From SIAJ01 sp963773845 (GTDB lineage: Bacteria > Planctomycetota > Planctomycetia > Gemmatales > Gemmataceae), in the NCBI GenBank assembly GCA_963773845.1, contig CAVZCU010000017.1, positions 496,001 to 560,000 of the forward strand: a stretch of 64,000 nucleotides of DNA. The letters are read 5' to 3'. The notes below the pieces were generated by a model. It was not told where the DNA came from, made no database searches, and saw nothing but the letters and a program-made list of their open reading frames with translations. Below are positions 1 through 9,779 of the stretch, piece by piece. The translations under genes and the position numbers were made by a program. Every line of letters starts with the position of its first letter. Within the stretch, counting starts at the first letter, position 1.

Positions 1-55
1 CATCGGTTGACGTTGCTACGGTGTCGAAGTCTCTGACCGCAGAGCGGGGAATACG

Positions 56-112
56 CGTTCCCACGCGGAGCGTGGGAACGAGGAGTAGTCAGCGCTTAGC
101 GTGGGAACCAGG
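56..112. repeat. GTTCCCACGC palindromic repeat, left copy
   Basis: An inverted repeat has arms CGTTCCCACGC (56-66) and GCGTGGGAACG (70-80), followed by a further half-copy AGCGTGGGAAC at about 98-108. The same family recurs at 2062-2235, on the other side of the adjacent surface-protein gene. Short palindromes of this kind are common between planctomycete genes. Their function is unknown, and a REP/MITE-like role is inference. Confidence 0.7.
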
Positions 113-153
113 AACAGAAGTCGCGGTAGGCTTGGGAGGACCGACCGGCTACG

Positions 154-1808
154 TCACGGGGACCAATTGAAGATCCCCGTTCCAAGCGCGATGCCGCTGA
201 AATTGGCCAGGGAATCGTCGAACAAGTTGAAACCGGTGCCGCCGTCTACTTCGCTGCCCGGGGCGAATACGACTGCCTGGCCAGCATCTCCGCCGGCTTT
301 GCCCAAGGTTAACTTGTCATTCCCAATTCCCGCCCGAATCGTCGCCTTGCCGGTGAATGTTACCGGCGTCGCTGCTCCCGCGGTTTGGGCGATGTTGATC
401 GTGTCGTCTCCGGCTCCCAGGTCGGCCGTGAAGGCGCCCGTGAACACCGACGCCTTGTCGATATTGAGGATGTCGAACCCATCCCCAGTTTTGATCTGGG
501 TAGCGCCCGAGACGACCACATTGCTCAACGTGATCTGGTCGCTGCCCGCACCGTTTGTAATGTTCAGGTTGCCAAGGATGGCAACCGGCGCGGTCCCGTC
601 GCCGATGAGCGCGGAAGAAGCGACACTCTTGAATTTTAAGCTGATGTTCTTGTCCGCCTTGAAGAACGAGTTCGTGGTGAACAGGGCGTCCAGACCGTTT
701 ATGTTGGACGAGGAGATATTGCCTTTCACCTCGCTCAGGCTGGTCGTTTTGATCGTGGTATTGAGATGCTCGGAGCCGTTGACCGTGAGATTTCCATTGA
801 CCGTCACCGACACTCCAGTTGCCACGAATGATACGGCCTGGCCAGTCAAGGTGATGGCTTTTGCGGTAAGGCTGTTTGCCCCAACCCCAATGTTCAAAGT
901 GGATGCAAATGTGCCGGTTTGGCGAATCTGACCGGTGACCGTGTTGGCGTCCACCCACGCCGACGAAACATTTCCGTCGCTGTGATTCGTCGCCGTCAGG
1001 CTGACGTTGCCGTTGACGGTGGCGCCGTTCCCCGTGAGGCTCGCTCCGTAAACCGTCTTGACCGTCACATTGCCATTAACCGCAGTGCTCGTAAAGCTGG
1101 TGAGCCCACTGAGTCCCCTGCCGGAGAAGGGACCGATCGAGCTGCCGGTGAAGGTTGCACTGTAACCACCCGCGGCCGAAATCGTGACGCCCTTCGATGC
1201 TTGGATATCCGTGGCGGACAATGATGCAGCCCCTACCCCGCGCTCTTGAGCGACAATTTCTGACCGGCAAAGTCGATTTCGGCAAGCGTCGTCGTGCTGC
1301 TGCCGTTGCCAAAGTTGAAGGATGTTTTCCCCGTCACGGTGCTGCCCGTGCCGGCCCCGGCCACAACGTGGACCGTGTCCGTTCCGTCCGCGGCGGTCAC
1401 CGACAGGCTTCCCAGTTGAATCTTGGCGGTGGTCGTAAGGTCGAGGAGGTCGATGCCGGCGCCGAGATCGACGGCGGCCCCCTTGAGGAGCACAAAATCG
1501 GCATTATTCTTGATCGAAAGCTGGTCGGCGCCGTCGCCGAACGTGGCCTTCAGGCTGGTCGGGACGGTTGGGATCGGCGCAGGAGCCCCGGGCACCCCGC
1601 CATTCACGGACGTCGTTGCGTCCGGCGTGACGATCACGTTCGTAGCCGTGATCTCGATGGACACGACGTTGTCGCGATTGTCGCCCGTCAGAGTGAGGAC
1701 TCCGCCGACGATCGCGGCATCGACGTTGCCGCTCGGTACATCGCGCGGTTCGAGGGTTTGAAGCCTAAGGTGGCCGGAGCGGGCTTTGGATCGATAACGC
1801 GATTTCAT
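154..1808 (-). CDS. Planctomycete surface protein, beta-rich, one frameshift
   Basis: A predicted cell-surface or secreted protein of about 545 residues. It starts at the ATG whose codon ends at 1808. The first 25 residues are basic and lead into LRLQTLEPRDVPS, the N-terminal motif seen on many large exported planctomycete proteins. The remainder is a Gly/Asn/Thr-rich beta-repeat region, with calcium-binding-like stretches such as LGAGDDTINI near the C-terminus. The reading frame breaks near 1240: the first part ends KLSLKSAG and the second resumes as VGAASLSATDIQASK. One extra G in the GGGG run would join them. I see no catalytic motif. An adhesive or structural role is inferred from composition only. 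Palindromic repeats of one family lie on both sides of the gene. Confidence 0.7.
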
Positions 1809-2061
1809 TAATACCCCTGGTCGGCATCAAGTTGAGTGAGTTCGTTGCGAGCAAATGGGCCGATCTATTATTGCCGCGCCTGGAGGCAGCACAGCACTTA
1901 ATCGCAAAAAACCTCTGAGATAATGACCCATGCGGAAGGGAGATGTGAAAGAGACTCCTGGTTTGCACTCTCTGTCTCAACTCGTGCAATCATTGCATGG
2001 GGGTTGCAACGAATTCATGCCCGAAGCGAAGCGTGCAACCGATGCCCGGTAACTGAATTCC

Positions 2062-2376
2062 CTCGTTCCCACGGTCTGCGTGGGAACGCCGCCTTCGCCG
2101 CTCCGCGGCGCGAGCCCTCAGCACATCCGGTTAAGTTGCAGTTGTGCCGAAATCTCTGCCCGCAGAGCGGGGAAGGCGCGTTCCCACGCAGCGCGTGGGA
2201 ACGAGGACAAACGCAGCGCGTGGGAACGAGGGCAAAAGTCGCCTTTCGCTCCGCGAAAGGATGGCCTCGCCGCTGGCGAGACGGTTATGCGCATTTCCGG
2301 GAGCCGCCGTTCCTTTCGCGGAGCGAAAGGCGACTATGGCGCCGATTCGTGCAAAAACTTGGAGCGAAAGGGCGGC
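2062..2376. repeat. Composite palindrome cluster, right copy
   Basis: This 600-bp gene-free stretch (1809-2410) holds several copies of the GTTCCCACGC/GCGTGGGAAC palindrome (2064-2088, about 2180-2210, about 2215-2230). They are followed by a second family built on CCTTTCGCTCCGCGAAAGG. No credible gene is seen in the stretch. The cluster separates the surface-protein gene from the amidohydrolase gene. Confidence 0.7.
2238..2334. repeat. 24-bp perfect inverted repeat with nested hairpin
   Basis: The left arm (2238-2261) and right arm (2311-2334) are exact reverse complements over 24 bp, with core CCTTTCGCTCCGCGAAAGG. The 49-bp spacer carries a second hairpin, CTCGCC-GCT-GGCGAG. Neither arm is followed by a T run. 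The structure looks like a small non-autonomous mobile element or a stable RNA fold. Which of these it is cannot be decided from one copy. Confidence 0.7.
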
Positions 2377-2410
2377 TTTGCAGCTCCGACTCACCGGCCG
2401 ACTGCTTCGA

Positions 2411-3313
2411 TCATCCAGCTCCGAACCGGAACACTTTGGCTGCGGTGCCGCCTAAGACTTTGGCCCGATCTTCGGCGGACAAGTGGGTCAGGAAGCCGGC
2501 CACGCGTTCGCGTTCCGCACGATAGCTCTTGCCGGTCGCGTTGGCGCCGAAACCGCCGCCGTACATCAACCGGTCGGGGCCGAATGCTTTTGTCAATTGC
2601 TTGATGACCGAACCGGGATCGCGGTGGGGGTAGTTCCGGCGGGACGGCACCGCTGAGAGTTTCATGACCGTGTGCTCGTATTTGCCCCAGCCGATCACGA
2701 CGGCATGTTCCTTCGGCGTTCCCTGGAACGGTCGGCCGAGGTGATCGATCAACACGCGGACGGATTTGAATTCCTTAATGTATGGCTCGAAGCCGGGCGC
2801 GTAACGCGGCTCGAAATGGAGTTGAACCGCGAGCCCCAGGTCGCCGGCGAGTTTCCAGAGATTGCGCAACTCCGGCTTGCCGAATGGCGGCAGTCGATCT
2901 GGGCGATAGGCATGGACGCGGACCGCAATCAACGGCAGCTTCTTCGCCAGCTCGCGCATGCGACGGTCCGTGTCCGGTCGGTCGGCGAAGAACAGGCACG
3001 TCCCCTTCAATTTGTCCCTGCCGACTGCCAGGCAATGCTCCAGATACCGATGATCGTCCTGGTAAGGCTCCGGATGCACGACGATTGCGTAATCGACGCC
3101 GGCGCCTTGCATACGCTCGAGCAAGTGCTCCGGCGTCGCCGGCTCATCGGGCGTGTACGGTGCGTCTTTGTGGTAGGGAAATCGCTTATCGTCCTTGCCG
3201 GCGAAGCAATGCAAGTGGGTGTCGATCGCGGGCACACGCTCGGGGGCAGCCACGAGCCGCGACGCGGCGGATGCGGCAATTGCGGAAGACAAAAACTGTC
3301 GGCGAGTCGGCAT
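2411..3313 (-). CDS. Amidohydrolase (TIM-barrel, amidohydrolase-2 type), exported
   Basis: A metal-dependent hydrolase of the amidohydrolase-2 (Pfam PF04909-like) family, 300 residues. The N-terminus MPTRRQFLSSAIAASAASR looks like a Tat-type signal, so export is likely. The metal-binding HxH is seen as DTHLHCF at about residue 31. Further family landmarks are VHPEPYQDD, VQLHFEP, LIDHLGRP and the C-terminal RLMYGGGF, where many relatives have a GSD-type motif; the substitution of GGG for a metal-binding Asp is worth noting. The substrate is unknown; relatives act on lactones and aromatic carboxylates. The frame is intact. It stands alone on the minus strand, with palindromes downstream and the Uma2 gene upstream of it in the same orientation... 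the start ATG is preceded by a weak GGGGG. Confidence 0.75.
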   Translation of the reverse strand: MPTRRQFLSSAIAASAASRLVAAPERVPAIDTHLHCFAGKDDKRFPYHKDAPYTPDEPATPEHLLERMQGAGVDYAIVVHPEPYQDDHRYLEHCLAVGRDKLKGTCLFFADRPDTDRRMRELAKKLPLIAVRVHAYRPDRLPPFGKPELRNLWKLAGDLGLAVQLHFEPRYAPGFEPYIKEFKSVRVLIDHLGRPFQGTPKEHAVVIGWGKYEHTVMKLSAVPSRRNYPHRDPGSVIKQLTKAFGPDRLMYGGGFGANATGKSYRAERERVAGFLTHLSAEDRAKVLGGTAAKVFRFGAG

Positions 3314-3406
3314 CGATTGACCCCCGGGAATGAGAAAGGTGTTTCGGGATGCATCGCGGCGGAGCCTGAAGCGAAAGCTCAGGCAACCGTTCGCCTTCGC
3401 TCACGC

Positions 3407-3936
3407 TTAAGGAACAAGCTTTAGGCCAAGTTCCCGCGATATCATTGTGCCATTGCGCTCGGCTTTCACTGGGTAAAACTTCTTGCCACGACGGCGAAAC
3501 CCGAGCAATGGCGCATCCAAATAATCACGCGTCGGATCGAATACAAAGTATTCGCGGACTCCATTCGCTTCGTAGTCGCGATAGACCGATCCCAGATCTC
3601 TTCTCCACGTGCGAGCAGAAGCGATTGCAAAACAAACCGCCGGCACAGCGCCCCCTTCATTCCAGCTGCGAAACGATCGCCGTCTCTTCTTTTCGACGCC
3701 GAGAACCACCATAACGTCCGGAGATCTCCGCTGGTGCGGGCGCCCTCGCGCCAGTACCAAAACGTGTTGCCGCTCACATACACGTCGTTCCGATCCGCGA
3801 AGAAATCGTTCAAGGCGTCGAGCAACAAATGAATGGCTTCGACGTGAAAATCGGTTTCCGCCATGGGCTTGCCGTCGGAACTCGGGTAGTGGATCCCATT
3901 CTCAATGTCGGGATGTTCGCGCGAAACGATTACCAT
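3407..3936 (-). CDS. Uma2-family (DUF820) restriction-endonuclease-like protein, frameshifted
   Basis: Uma2 proteins have a PD-(D/E)XK nuclease-like fold, are greatly expanded in planctomycetes and cyanobacteria, and have no established function. The N-terminal part reads from ATG 3936 (MVIVSREHPD...) to NDVYVSGNTFWYWREG. The C-terminal part resumes in another frame as RRSPDVMVVLG...GVREYFVFDPTRDYLDAPLLGF, the family's hallmark core. One missing C near 3745 (AGCCGG read as AGCGG) would join them. The protein also stops at GLKLVP, shorter than typical members, so a second break or a real truncation is possible. It lies 20-25 bp downstream of the dnaN stop. It could be a pseudogene, but the local sequence error rate makes that unsafe to conclude. 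Confidence 0.7.
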
Positions 3937-3956
3937 TGCGTCGCTCCGTCTCCATT

Positions 3957-5071
3957 TCAAACCAGCGGCACGACCAGGTACAGATAATCCTCCCCACTGC
4001 GGAACACGGCGGACTTCTGGCCATCGACCAAATCCAATTGAACCGTCTCACCGCCATCGATGACCCGCAACATTTCGGTCAAGTACGCCGGATCGAAGCT
4101 GATGTCGATTTCCGGCCCACTGTAATCGTCCAATTTCATTTCGACCTTCGAACGGCCCGTCGTCGCGCCTTGTGCTTCCAGTTTCAGCTTTCCGGGGCGA
4201 AATGGAAGGCGATTCGCTTGCTCTCGTCGTCGGTCATGATCGCCGCCTGGCGAACGGCCGACAGAAAATCGTTGACAATCAGCGGAATGCGAGCATTGGC
4301 CTTCTTGGGAATGACGTCGCGGTACGGCGGGAAACGCCCTTCGACGAGTCGGCTGTAGATCACCGCTCGCTCGGTCTTGAACAAGGCATCGTTGGCCCGG
4401 AGGCTGACTTGGACGGGTTGACTGGCGTCGCCTTCGGCCAGGATTCGTTCGAGCAAGGTCATCGCCTTGGGGGGCACCAAATGCGAGTGTCCCTTCTTTT
4501 CCGCTTCGCCTTGCGAGACGCACGGCCCCGACGCAACCGCCAGGCGTTTGCCGTCGGTAGCCACGAGCTTCGCTTTCTTATCGTCAAAGTCCCAGAGCAC
4601 GCCGCGCATCGCGTATTTGCCCTCGTCCTTGGCCGCGGCAAAGATCGTGCGGCGAATCATGCGTTGCAAGTCGCCCGCGGCCAGCTCCGTATAGCGTTCG
4701 CCCGGCACGAAATCGGCGATGTCCGCGAAAGTCGTCGGGTCTTCGCCCGGCATCTCGTATTCGCTCACCGACGTGTTGACGCGGGTGCGGCGGTCATCGG
4801 CATCAAGCCGCACTTCGCTATCCATGCACTCACGCAAAATCGAAATGACTCGACCAACCGGAAGAATGGCTTCGCCCGGTTCCTCCACCGCAATGCCACG
4901 GACTTCGTAGCGAATGCCGACCTCGAGATCGGTGGCCATCACGGTCAATTGGTCCTTGTTGGCAATTGCCTTGATGTTTTGGTAGATCGGCATGGTCGTT
5001 CGCGCCGGAATGGCCACGCCGGCAATCTGGCACGCATTGAGGAGTCCATCTCGCGAACAGGTGACGATCAT
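3957..5071 (-). CDS. dnaN: DNA polymerase III beta subunit (sliding clamp), one frameshift
   Basis: This is the ring-shaped processivity clamp of DNA polymerase III. It starts at ATG 5071 with MIVTCSRDGLLNACQIAG, typical of the first clamp domain. The middle holds the conserved LVATDGKRLAVA, and the C-terminus ends in the family signature YLYLVVPLV. The length is about 371 residues, as expected. The frame breaks near 4190: the first part reads DESKRIAFHFAPES-stop, and the second continues GKLKLEAQGATTGRSKVEMKL. Restoring one C to the CCCC run gives FAPGKLKLEAQG without a gap. Because the clamp is essential, I treat this as a sequence error. It follows dnaA on the same strand across a 427-bp gap, a classic dnaA-dnaN order. 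Confidence 0.93.
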
Positions 5072-5498
5072 GGAAGGTTCCCACTCTGGGTGTTTGACTG
5101 GATGGGCTCAAAGATAAATACCTCCTTTCATTCTCTAAAGCCGCAGTAGTTAAGCACCTCTCTTTTTTGACGTTTTCCCGGATTCATCGCATCAATTCGC
5201 ATCCACTCTCGAAGCTGACGGAGAATCCCCACCTGGGGAAAACCTGTCGATAACCGGTCATTACCTTGTTGATGCGCGATGATTGCGTGACGACAACCGA
5301 AGTGCGGACCGAGGGGACCCAGAAGACCGACGCAAAAGGACGGACTCGCGACCTGTTATTGACAAGTTTTCCACAGACTTCAGGCCTGCGTCCGAGGCGT
5401 GGACTTTATAACGCAAAGTATATAGGTTTGTATTGCAAAGTCATGCTGCCGATTGTTCGGCGCGGAAGCCGCCCGTTTTTAACTTCAAAGGGTTGGCG
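5072..5498. other. Candidate replication origin (oriC) between dnaA and dnaN
   Basis: This 427-bp gene-free gap lies between the dnaA stop and the dnaN start. It contains DnaA-box-like 9-mers: TTTTCCACA at 5367-5375 (one mismatch to TTATCCACA), TGTCGATAA at 5245-5253 (reverse TTATCGACA, one mismatch), TTATTGACA at 5356-5364 (two mismatches) and TGGGGAAAA at 5234-5242 (reverse TTTTCCCCA, two mismatches). A distinctly AT-rich stretch at 5405-5445 contains TTTATAACGCAAAGTATATA and could be the unwinding element. The position and boxes support an origin. A promoter region for dnaN is an alternative or additional role. Confidence 0.6.
5367..5375 (+). promoter_or_regulatory. DnaA box (TTTTCCACA)
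   Basis: One mismatch to the consensus TTATCCACA. It is the best box in the dnaA-dnaN gap, with a second one-mismatch box on the other strand at 5245-5253. Confidence 0.55.
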
Positions 5499-6460
5499 TT
5501 ATTGAATGGTTGCACGCAGATCGCGAATCTCTTGGGCCAGGCCGAGATCCTCTTCGATGGTCCTCGCCACTTTTTGGCAGCTGTGCATGACCGTTGTGTG
5601 GTCGCGACCGCCGAAATAATCGCCGATCTGCGGAAAAGAGTAACCGGCCTGGCGGGCAACATACATGGCCACCTGGCGTGGCCAGACAAAGCGCTGCTGT
5701 CGCGACGGACCGCGAATAGATCGGGCGTCGACTCCATACCGAGAGGCCACGGCGCGAGCAACCGATCGAAGGGTGTGTGGTCGATGGAAGCGGCCGGGAC
5801 CTCCGCCTGAACGACCGCGATGGTCAACGGCGGCGGGTGCAGTCTTGCGAGCGCTTCGAGCTGGGCGATCCCCCCCAGGATGGGCCGGGCGCCGCCGGGG
5901 TCGCGACCGAGCCAGGCAATCACATCATCGGTCACACTCAATCGACGTTCGCGGCAAAGAGCCGCCGCGAGTTCAAGCCGGCTTGCTTCGCCGAGAGGCT
6001 GAATGCCGACGATCAGGCCGCCGACCAATCGGCTGGCTAGCCGTGGCGATAATTCCAGCTCGGCCGGTCCCCGACTCGCCGTGATTACCGTTGCCCGACG
6101 CCGGGCCAGGCGGCGATCGAGAATGTGAGCGATGTCATCACCGGCACCCGGTTGCAAATGCTGTATGTCTTCGACGACGAGTAGGTCGCAGTGAATCGCG
6201 TCGCGACTGACCGCCCGCCTTTCCAGCGGCGGCTGCATCAGCGCTCGGCCCACCTCCGCAGCCGCCAGCACCAAGGCGGTCTTTGTCGCGTCGGCTTGGG
6301 TGACCTGTTCGATGAGGGCCCGAACCAGATGCGACTTCCCCGACCCAGGCGACCCATGCAGCAAGAGCAACGGAACTTCGCCCGCTCCTGCAAACCGAAC
6401 AACGGCCTGGTACGCAGACCGATTCTCGGGCAGCTGAACGAATTGCTCGAGCGTGTGCAT
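5499..6460 (-). CDS. dnaA: Chromosomal replication initiator DnaA, short form, one frameshift
   Basis: This AAA+ ATPase binds DnaA boxes and opens the origin. Visible are Walker A GSPGSGKSHL (about residue 36), Walker B LLVVEDIQHL, and the C-terminal domain IV signature GGRDHTTVMHSCQ. The N-terminus MHTLEQFVQLPENRSAYQ begins almost directly at the AAA+ module, so helicase-loading domain I and linker II are missing. ATG 6460 is chosen; a GTG at 6490 would add only ten residues. The frame breaks near 5750: TPFDRLLAP is followed in another frame by AVASRYGVDARSIRG. Adding one base (or two CG units) in the CTCGCGCCGTGG context restores it. The gene lies between the cysteine desulfurase and the putative oriC/dnaN. 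Confidence 0.9.
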
Positions 6461-6586
6461 GGGGGTAGTGTACACTCTCGGTCGGAGCACGGAGTTCTTT
6501 CAATCCCGACTACAACATTGTCGTGTTTGCCTTCGCTTGCGTTTCAGGCTCCGCTCTATTTGGGCGCGCACGTCCAACAGAATAGC

Positions 6587-7718
6587 TCACGCATTCCCGC
6601 TTGCTCTCAATTGCAATACACACGCGGCTATGCGGCGAGCCGCCTCAATCAACTCCTGGTCCGCTGTCGTCGGTCCGAAACTGAAGCGCATCGCCGAGCG
6701 CAACACATCATCCGGAACCCCCATCGCTTGCAGGACCGGCGATGGCAATAGCGACCCACTCGAACAGGCGGAGCCGGTGGAGCAGGCGATGCCCGCCAGG
6801 TCGAGCTTCATGAGCAGCACGTCTGCCCGGCAGCTGGGGAATGAAACGTTGAGGATGTAGGGCGAGCCTGACTCAGGCGAATTGATCACGATCGGCGAGC
6901 AGGCTTCACGAAGGTGACCGATCCACGTTTGCATTTTGCGGCGCCTGCGCCACCAGGTTCGCGCCCATTTGGGCTGTAGCGATTTCCAGGGCCTTAGCCA
7001 TGCCGACGGCTAGCATCGGGCTCTCCGTGCCCGGCCGACGACCCTGCTGTTGATGCCCGCCGAAGAAGAGGGAATCGAGTCGCGTCCCCTTTTTCAAGAC
7101 GAGTGCGCCAATGCCTTTCGGGCCCGCGAACTTGTGGGCGCTTACGCTCAGGCACGTGATACCGAGATCGTGGAACGATAGCGGAATCTTCCCGACCGCT
7201 TGCACGGCATCGCAATGAAAGGCGAACGGCCGATCAATAACCACGGATAGCTCTGGAATCGGCTGGATCGACCCGGTCTCGTGATTGACCATCATGATTA
7301 TCGACAGCCGCGTATCGGGTCGAACGCGTTCGTGGAACTTGTCAACAGAGATGAGTCCGTGCGAATCGACCGGTAGATATTCCACCTCGAATCCGCGTGC
7401 CCCGAGTTGTTTCAACGGCTCGCTGACGCACGGATGCTCGGTGGGACTGGCGAGGATGTGTCCCGGTGGGGAGCCCGCGAGACCGAAGATCGCGAGGTTG
7501 TTCGCTTCAGTCGCGCCGCTGGTAAAAATGACTTCGTCGGGTGATGCGCCCAGCAGATGAGCGATCCGTTCGCGGGAGTCATCGAGTGCTTGTCGCGCTT
7601 TGCGGCCGGCGGCGTGTGCGCTGGCCGGGTTGCCGAAATGCTCACTGGCGTACGGCCGCATCGCTTCCCAGACTTCCGGGAGCATAGGCGTGGTCGCGGC
7701 GTGGTCGAGGTAGATCAT
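6587..7718 (-). CDS. Cysteine desulfurase (NifS/IscS class V aminotransferase fold), one frameshift
   Basis: A PLP enzyme that releases sulfur from cysteine for Fe-S cluster and thio-cofactor assembly. It starts MIYLDHAATTPMLPEV. The family TSGATEANN motif is at about residue 65, the PLP-lysine region is SAHKFAGPKGIGALV, and the catalytic cysteine loop is STGSACSSGS near the C-terminus. The length is about 376 residues. The frame breaks near 6940: GANLVAQAP is followed in another frame by RKMQTWIGHLREACSP. Restoring one GC to GGCGCCGC gives AQARRKMQTW. The gene lies 126 bp upstream of dnaA on the same strand. Iron-sulfur scaffold genes are not seen nearby. IscS and NifS cannot be told apart here. 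Confidence 0.88.
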
Positions 7719-7770
7719 CTACTATCATCTTAACCGCGAATCGCAGTCCTTGTACGCGGCGGACCTTGCG

Positions 7771-8313
7771 TTAATCCTTCCAAATTAGCGGAAACATTTC
7801 ATCCGGCACGACGGGCGGTTTCTTTGCGCTCTTCGATGCGTCGCTCCATTTCTTCGGGATAATTGGAAAGCCTTTGGCTTCCTTTTCTCCGAGCCGGCAT
7901 TCCAACGAATACGCAAAGTTCTCTTTCGTGTCGACCGTCTTGATTTTCGATAGTTTTGCTTCCAACTCACTCAGTACCTTGTCGGGAATCTCTCCACCCA
8001 CGGCTTCACACCAGACTCGGGCCTTCTTTCCTGGTTTGATTCCGATCGTTATGAGGAGTCCGTCAGCCGGAGGCTTGTCCCGACCCGACCAGAATTCCAG
8101 GGCGGATTTTTCGACCGACTTAGTGTATTCCGCCAACGGCTTGACATCATCTGTCCCCAAACGCCTTTCGATTTGGGGAATCGGTACTAGCAAGCGGATA
8201 ATTTGGACGTCGAATCTCGCCTTCTCGTCCGATCGCGCGACTGCCGGAAACAGCAACACGATTGTTGCCGGCATGCATATCGCGACAGCCGTTGACCTTG
8301 AGTAGGTACGCAT
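7771..8313 (-). CDS. Secreted hypothetical protein
   Basis: 180 residues with a cleavable signal peptide (ATIVLLFPAVARSDEKA), then a soluble mixed alpha/beta domain with no motif I recognise. It is rich in Lys and Glu (ELEAKLSKIKTVDTKENF) and ends PVVPDEMFPLIWKD. The frame is intact. It lies between the lipoprotein gene and the cysteine desulfurase on the same strand, with gaps of 27 and 52 bp, so co-transcription is possible. The function is unknown. Confidence 0.6.
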   Translation of the reverse strand: MRTYSRSTAVAICMPATIVLLFPAVARSDEKARFDVQIIRLLVPIPQIERRLGTDDVKPLAEYTKSVEKSALEFWSGRDKPPADGLLITIGIKPGKKARVWCEAVGGEIPDKVLSELEAKLSKIKTVDTKENFAYSLECRLGEKEAKGFPIIPKKWSDASKSAKKPPVVPDEMFPLIWKD

Positions 8314-8340
8314 GGATATACTCCGACCGATTAGAACTTC

Positions 8341-8745
8341 TCATTTGCCAGTCAGTTCCACCGTCAACTCGTTCGGTCCTTCCTTGATTGTCTGCGTCTG
8401 CCGGACTTCGATCAGCGCCGGAAGACCCCCGGCCACCTGATCGGCTTGCGGGGGGTAGTACATGACGTGGTACGTGCCCACGGGAGCGCCGGTCCCCTTC
8501 TTCTGCGTCGTGGCATGGATCGTTTGCAGTTCAAACGTGCCCTGGGGGCTGACGTCGGACGTGACAACGATGTCCGGCATATTGGGCTCCGGTTGGAACC
8601 GGATCGAACCGCCATGCACCGGTTGCCCGCCGCGAACGACTGTTCCTTTGGCCAGCTGTAGGGGCGGCAGTTCGCCCTTGGGTTTGCCACCCTCGCAGCC
8701 AACTGCAATCATGGCCGCCAGTGCGATGCAATTGCAACAGCGCAT
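8341..8745 (-). CDS. Planctomycete lipoprotein, carboxypeptidase-regulatory-like
   Basis: 134 residues starting at ATG 8745. A lipobox is visible (ALAAMIAVGC), so it is probably lipid-anchored. The mature part has the layout of small planctomycete lipoproteins with a beta-sandwich 'transthyretin/carboxypeptidase regulatory-like' domain: GTVVRGGQPVHGGSIRFQPE, then APVGTYHVMYYPP. The start codon follows the stop of the DUF1559 gene by one base (TAATATG), so the two are almost certainly translated from one message. Pairing of a DUF1559 prepilin-like gene with such a lipoprotein is frequent in planctomycetes. The role is unknown. Confidence 0.75.
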   Translation of the reverse strand: MRCCNCIALAAMIAVGCEGGKPKGELPPLQLAKGTVVRGGQPVHGGSIRFQPEPNMPDIVVTSDVSPQGTFELQTIHATTQKKGTGAPVGTYHVMYYPPQADQVAGGLPALIEVRQTQTIKEGPNELTVELTGK

Positions 8746-8746
8746 A

Positions 8747-9676
8747 TTACCAGTCGTCTCCCAGGGTTTGGCCATCCTTCGGATTGTTCGCGTAGTTCCA
8801 GGTCAATTGACTCATGCTCTGTCGCACAAACCGAACGCTGCCGTCGCCCATGCAGACGTTGATGCCGCCGGGATGGCCTGACTGCGGGCGGTCCGGAAGG
8901 CACGTCACGGCATATTTCGGTTGCACCTGGAACATGGGTGAAGCCGGATAACCGGCAACGCCGCCTTTGCTCGGGCCCAGGTTGAAACCGGCTCGCCAGA
9001 CGCTGTTTGCATCCGCCCATAGACTTCCCCAGACGGAGCTGCTGTCGACGTTGCCGCCGCCGGGCCCACATGTGCCGTACATCTCCGCGAAGAAGATCGT
9101 GTTCGAAAGGCCGTCCGGAATGGTGGCCGGCCCCAGGTTTGCGTGCCCTTGCGTGTAGGCGCCCTTGCTGCTCTCTGGATCGCCAAACACATAGTTGTTG
9201 GCGCCATAGCAACTCGCGGCCCAGTTCTTGGCGCCGCCATTCGCGGTGAGATTCATCCCCAGACGAATCGAGGGATCAGTGGGACAGATGTAGGTCGGGA
9301 TGACGTGACCATACTGCCCGCCGGCATAACCGGTGAGGGTCATTGATTTGAACACATTGTCTTGTTCGACATACGGGAGCATGAATGCAAACAGCGTGTA
9401 AATATGGCGGCCGTAGGGGGTATTGGTTGGCGTGAAGCAGCCAGGAATCGAGGGATCGGCACACGGGGCGGACATGGGCGGCATGTTGCCCCCATTGGCG
9501 TCGTGGACATTGTGGCATGCCAGGCCGATCTGCTTCAGATTATTCGTACACTTGATCCGGTTGGCCGCCTCGCGGATCTTTTGCACAGCGGGTAGCAGGA
9601 GTCCAATGAGGATCGAGATGATTGCAATCACCACCAATAATTCGATGAGCGTGAACGCTCGACGCCGACGAAACAT
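8747..9676 (-). CDS. DUF1559 prepilin-like protein
   Basis: 309 residues. The N-terminus MFRRRRAFTLIELLVVIAII is a type IV prepilin/pseudopilin leader with a hydrophobic helix, the expected substrate of a prepilin peptidase. The following LLPAVQKIREAANRIKCTNN, the DGLSNTIFFAEM and the closing GGINVCMGDGSVRFV are hallmarks of DUF1559 (SBP_bac_10), a family massively expanded in planctomycetes. These proteins are thought to form envelope-associated pilin-like structures, but the function is unproven. The frame is intact. The lipoprotein gene follows directly. It is transcribed divergently from the PAP2 gene, with a 103-bp gap between. Confidence 0.9.
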   Translation of the reverse strand: MFRRRRAFTLIELLVVIAIISILIGLLLPAVQKIREAANRIKCTNNLKQIGLACHNVHDANGGNMPPMSAPCADPSIPGCFTPTNTPYGRHIYTLFAFMLPYVEQDNVFKSMTLTGYAGGQYGHVIPTYICPTDPSIRLGMNLTANGGAKNWAASCYGANNYVFGDPESSKGAYTQGHANLGPATIPDGLSNTIFFAEMYGTCGPGGGNVDSSSVWGSLWADANSVWRAGFNLGPSKGGVAGYPASPMFQVQPKYAVTCLPDRPQSGHPGGINVCMGDGSVRFVRQSMSQLTWNYANNPKDGQTLGDDW

Positions 9677-9779
9677 GAACCTACTCCCCAGGCGATTTGC
9701 AAAAGGAATATAGATGAGGTGCCAATTGAGTCTAAAGATTATCGTGTCGATTGCAAGCGGAATCGAGTTCTGTAAGTAA

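Noticed and set aside
4180..4200. Programmed ribosomal frameshift in dnaN
   Set aside because: No slippery heptamer or downstream fold is evident, recoding is known for dnaX, not dnaN, and the same kind of break occurs throughout the window.
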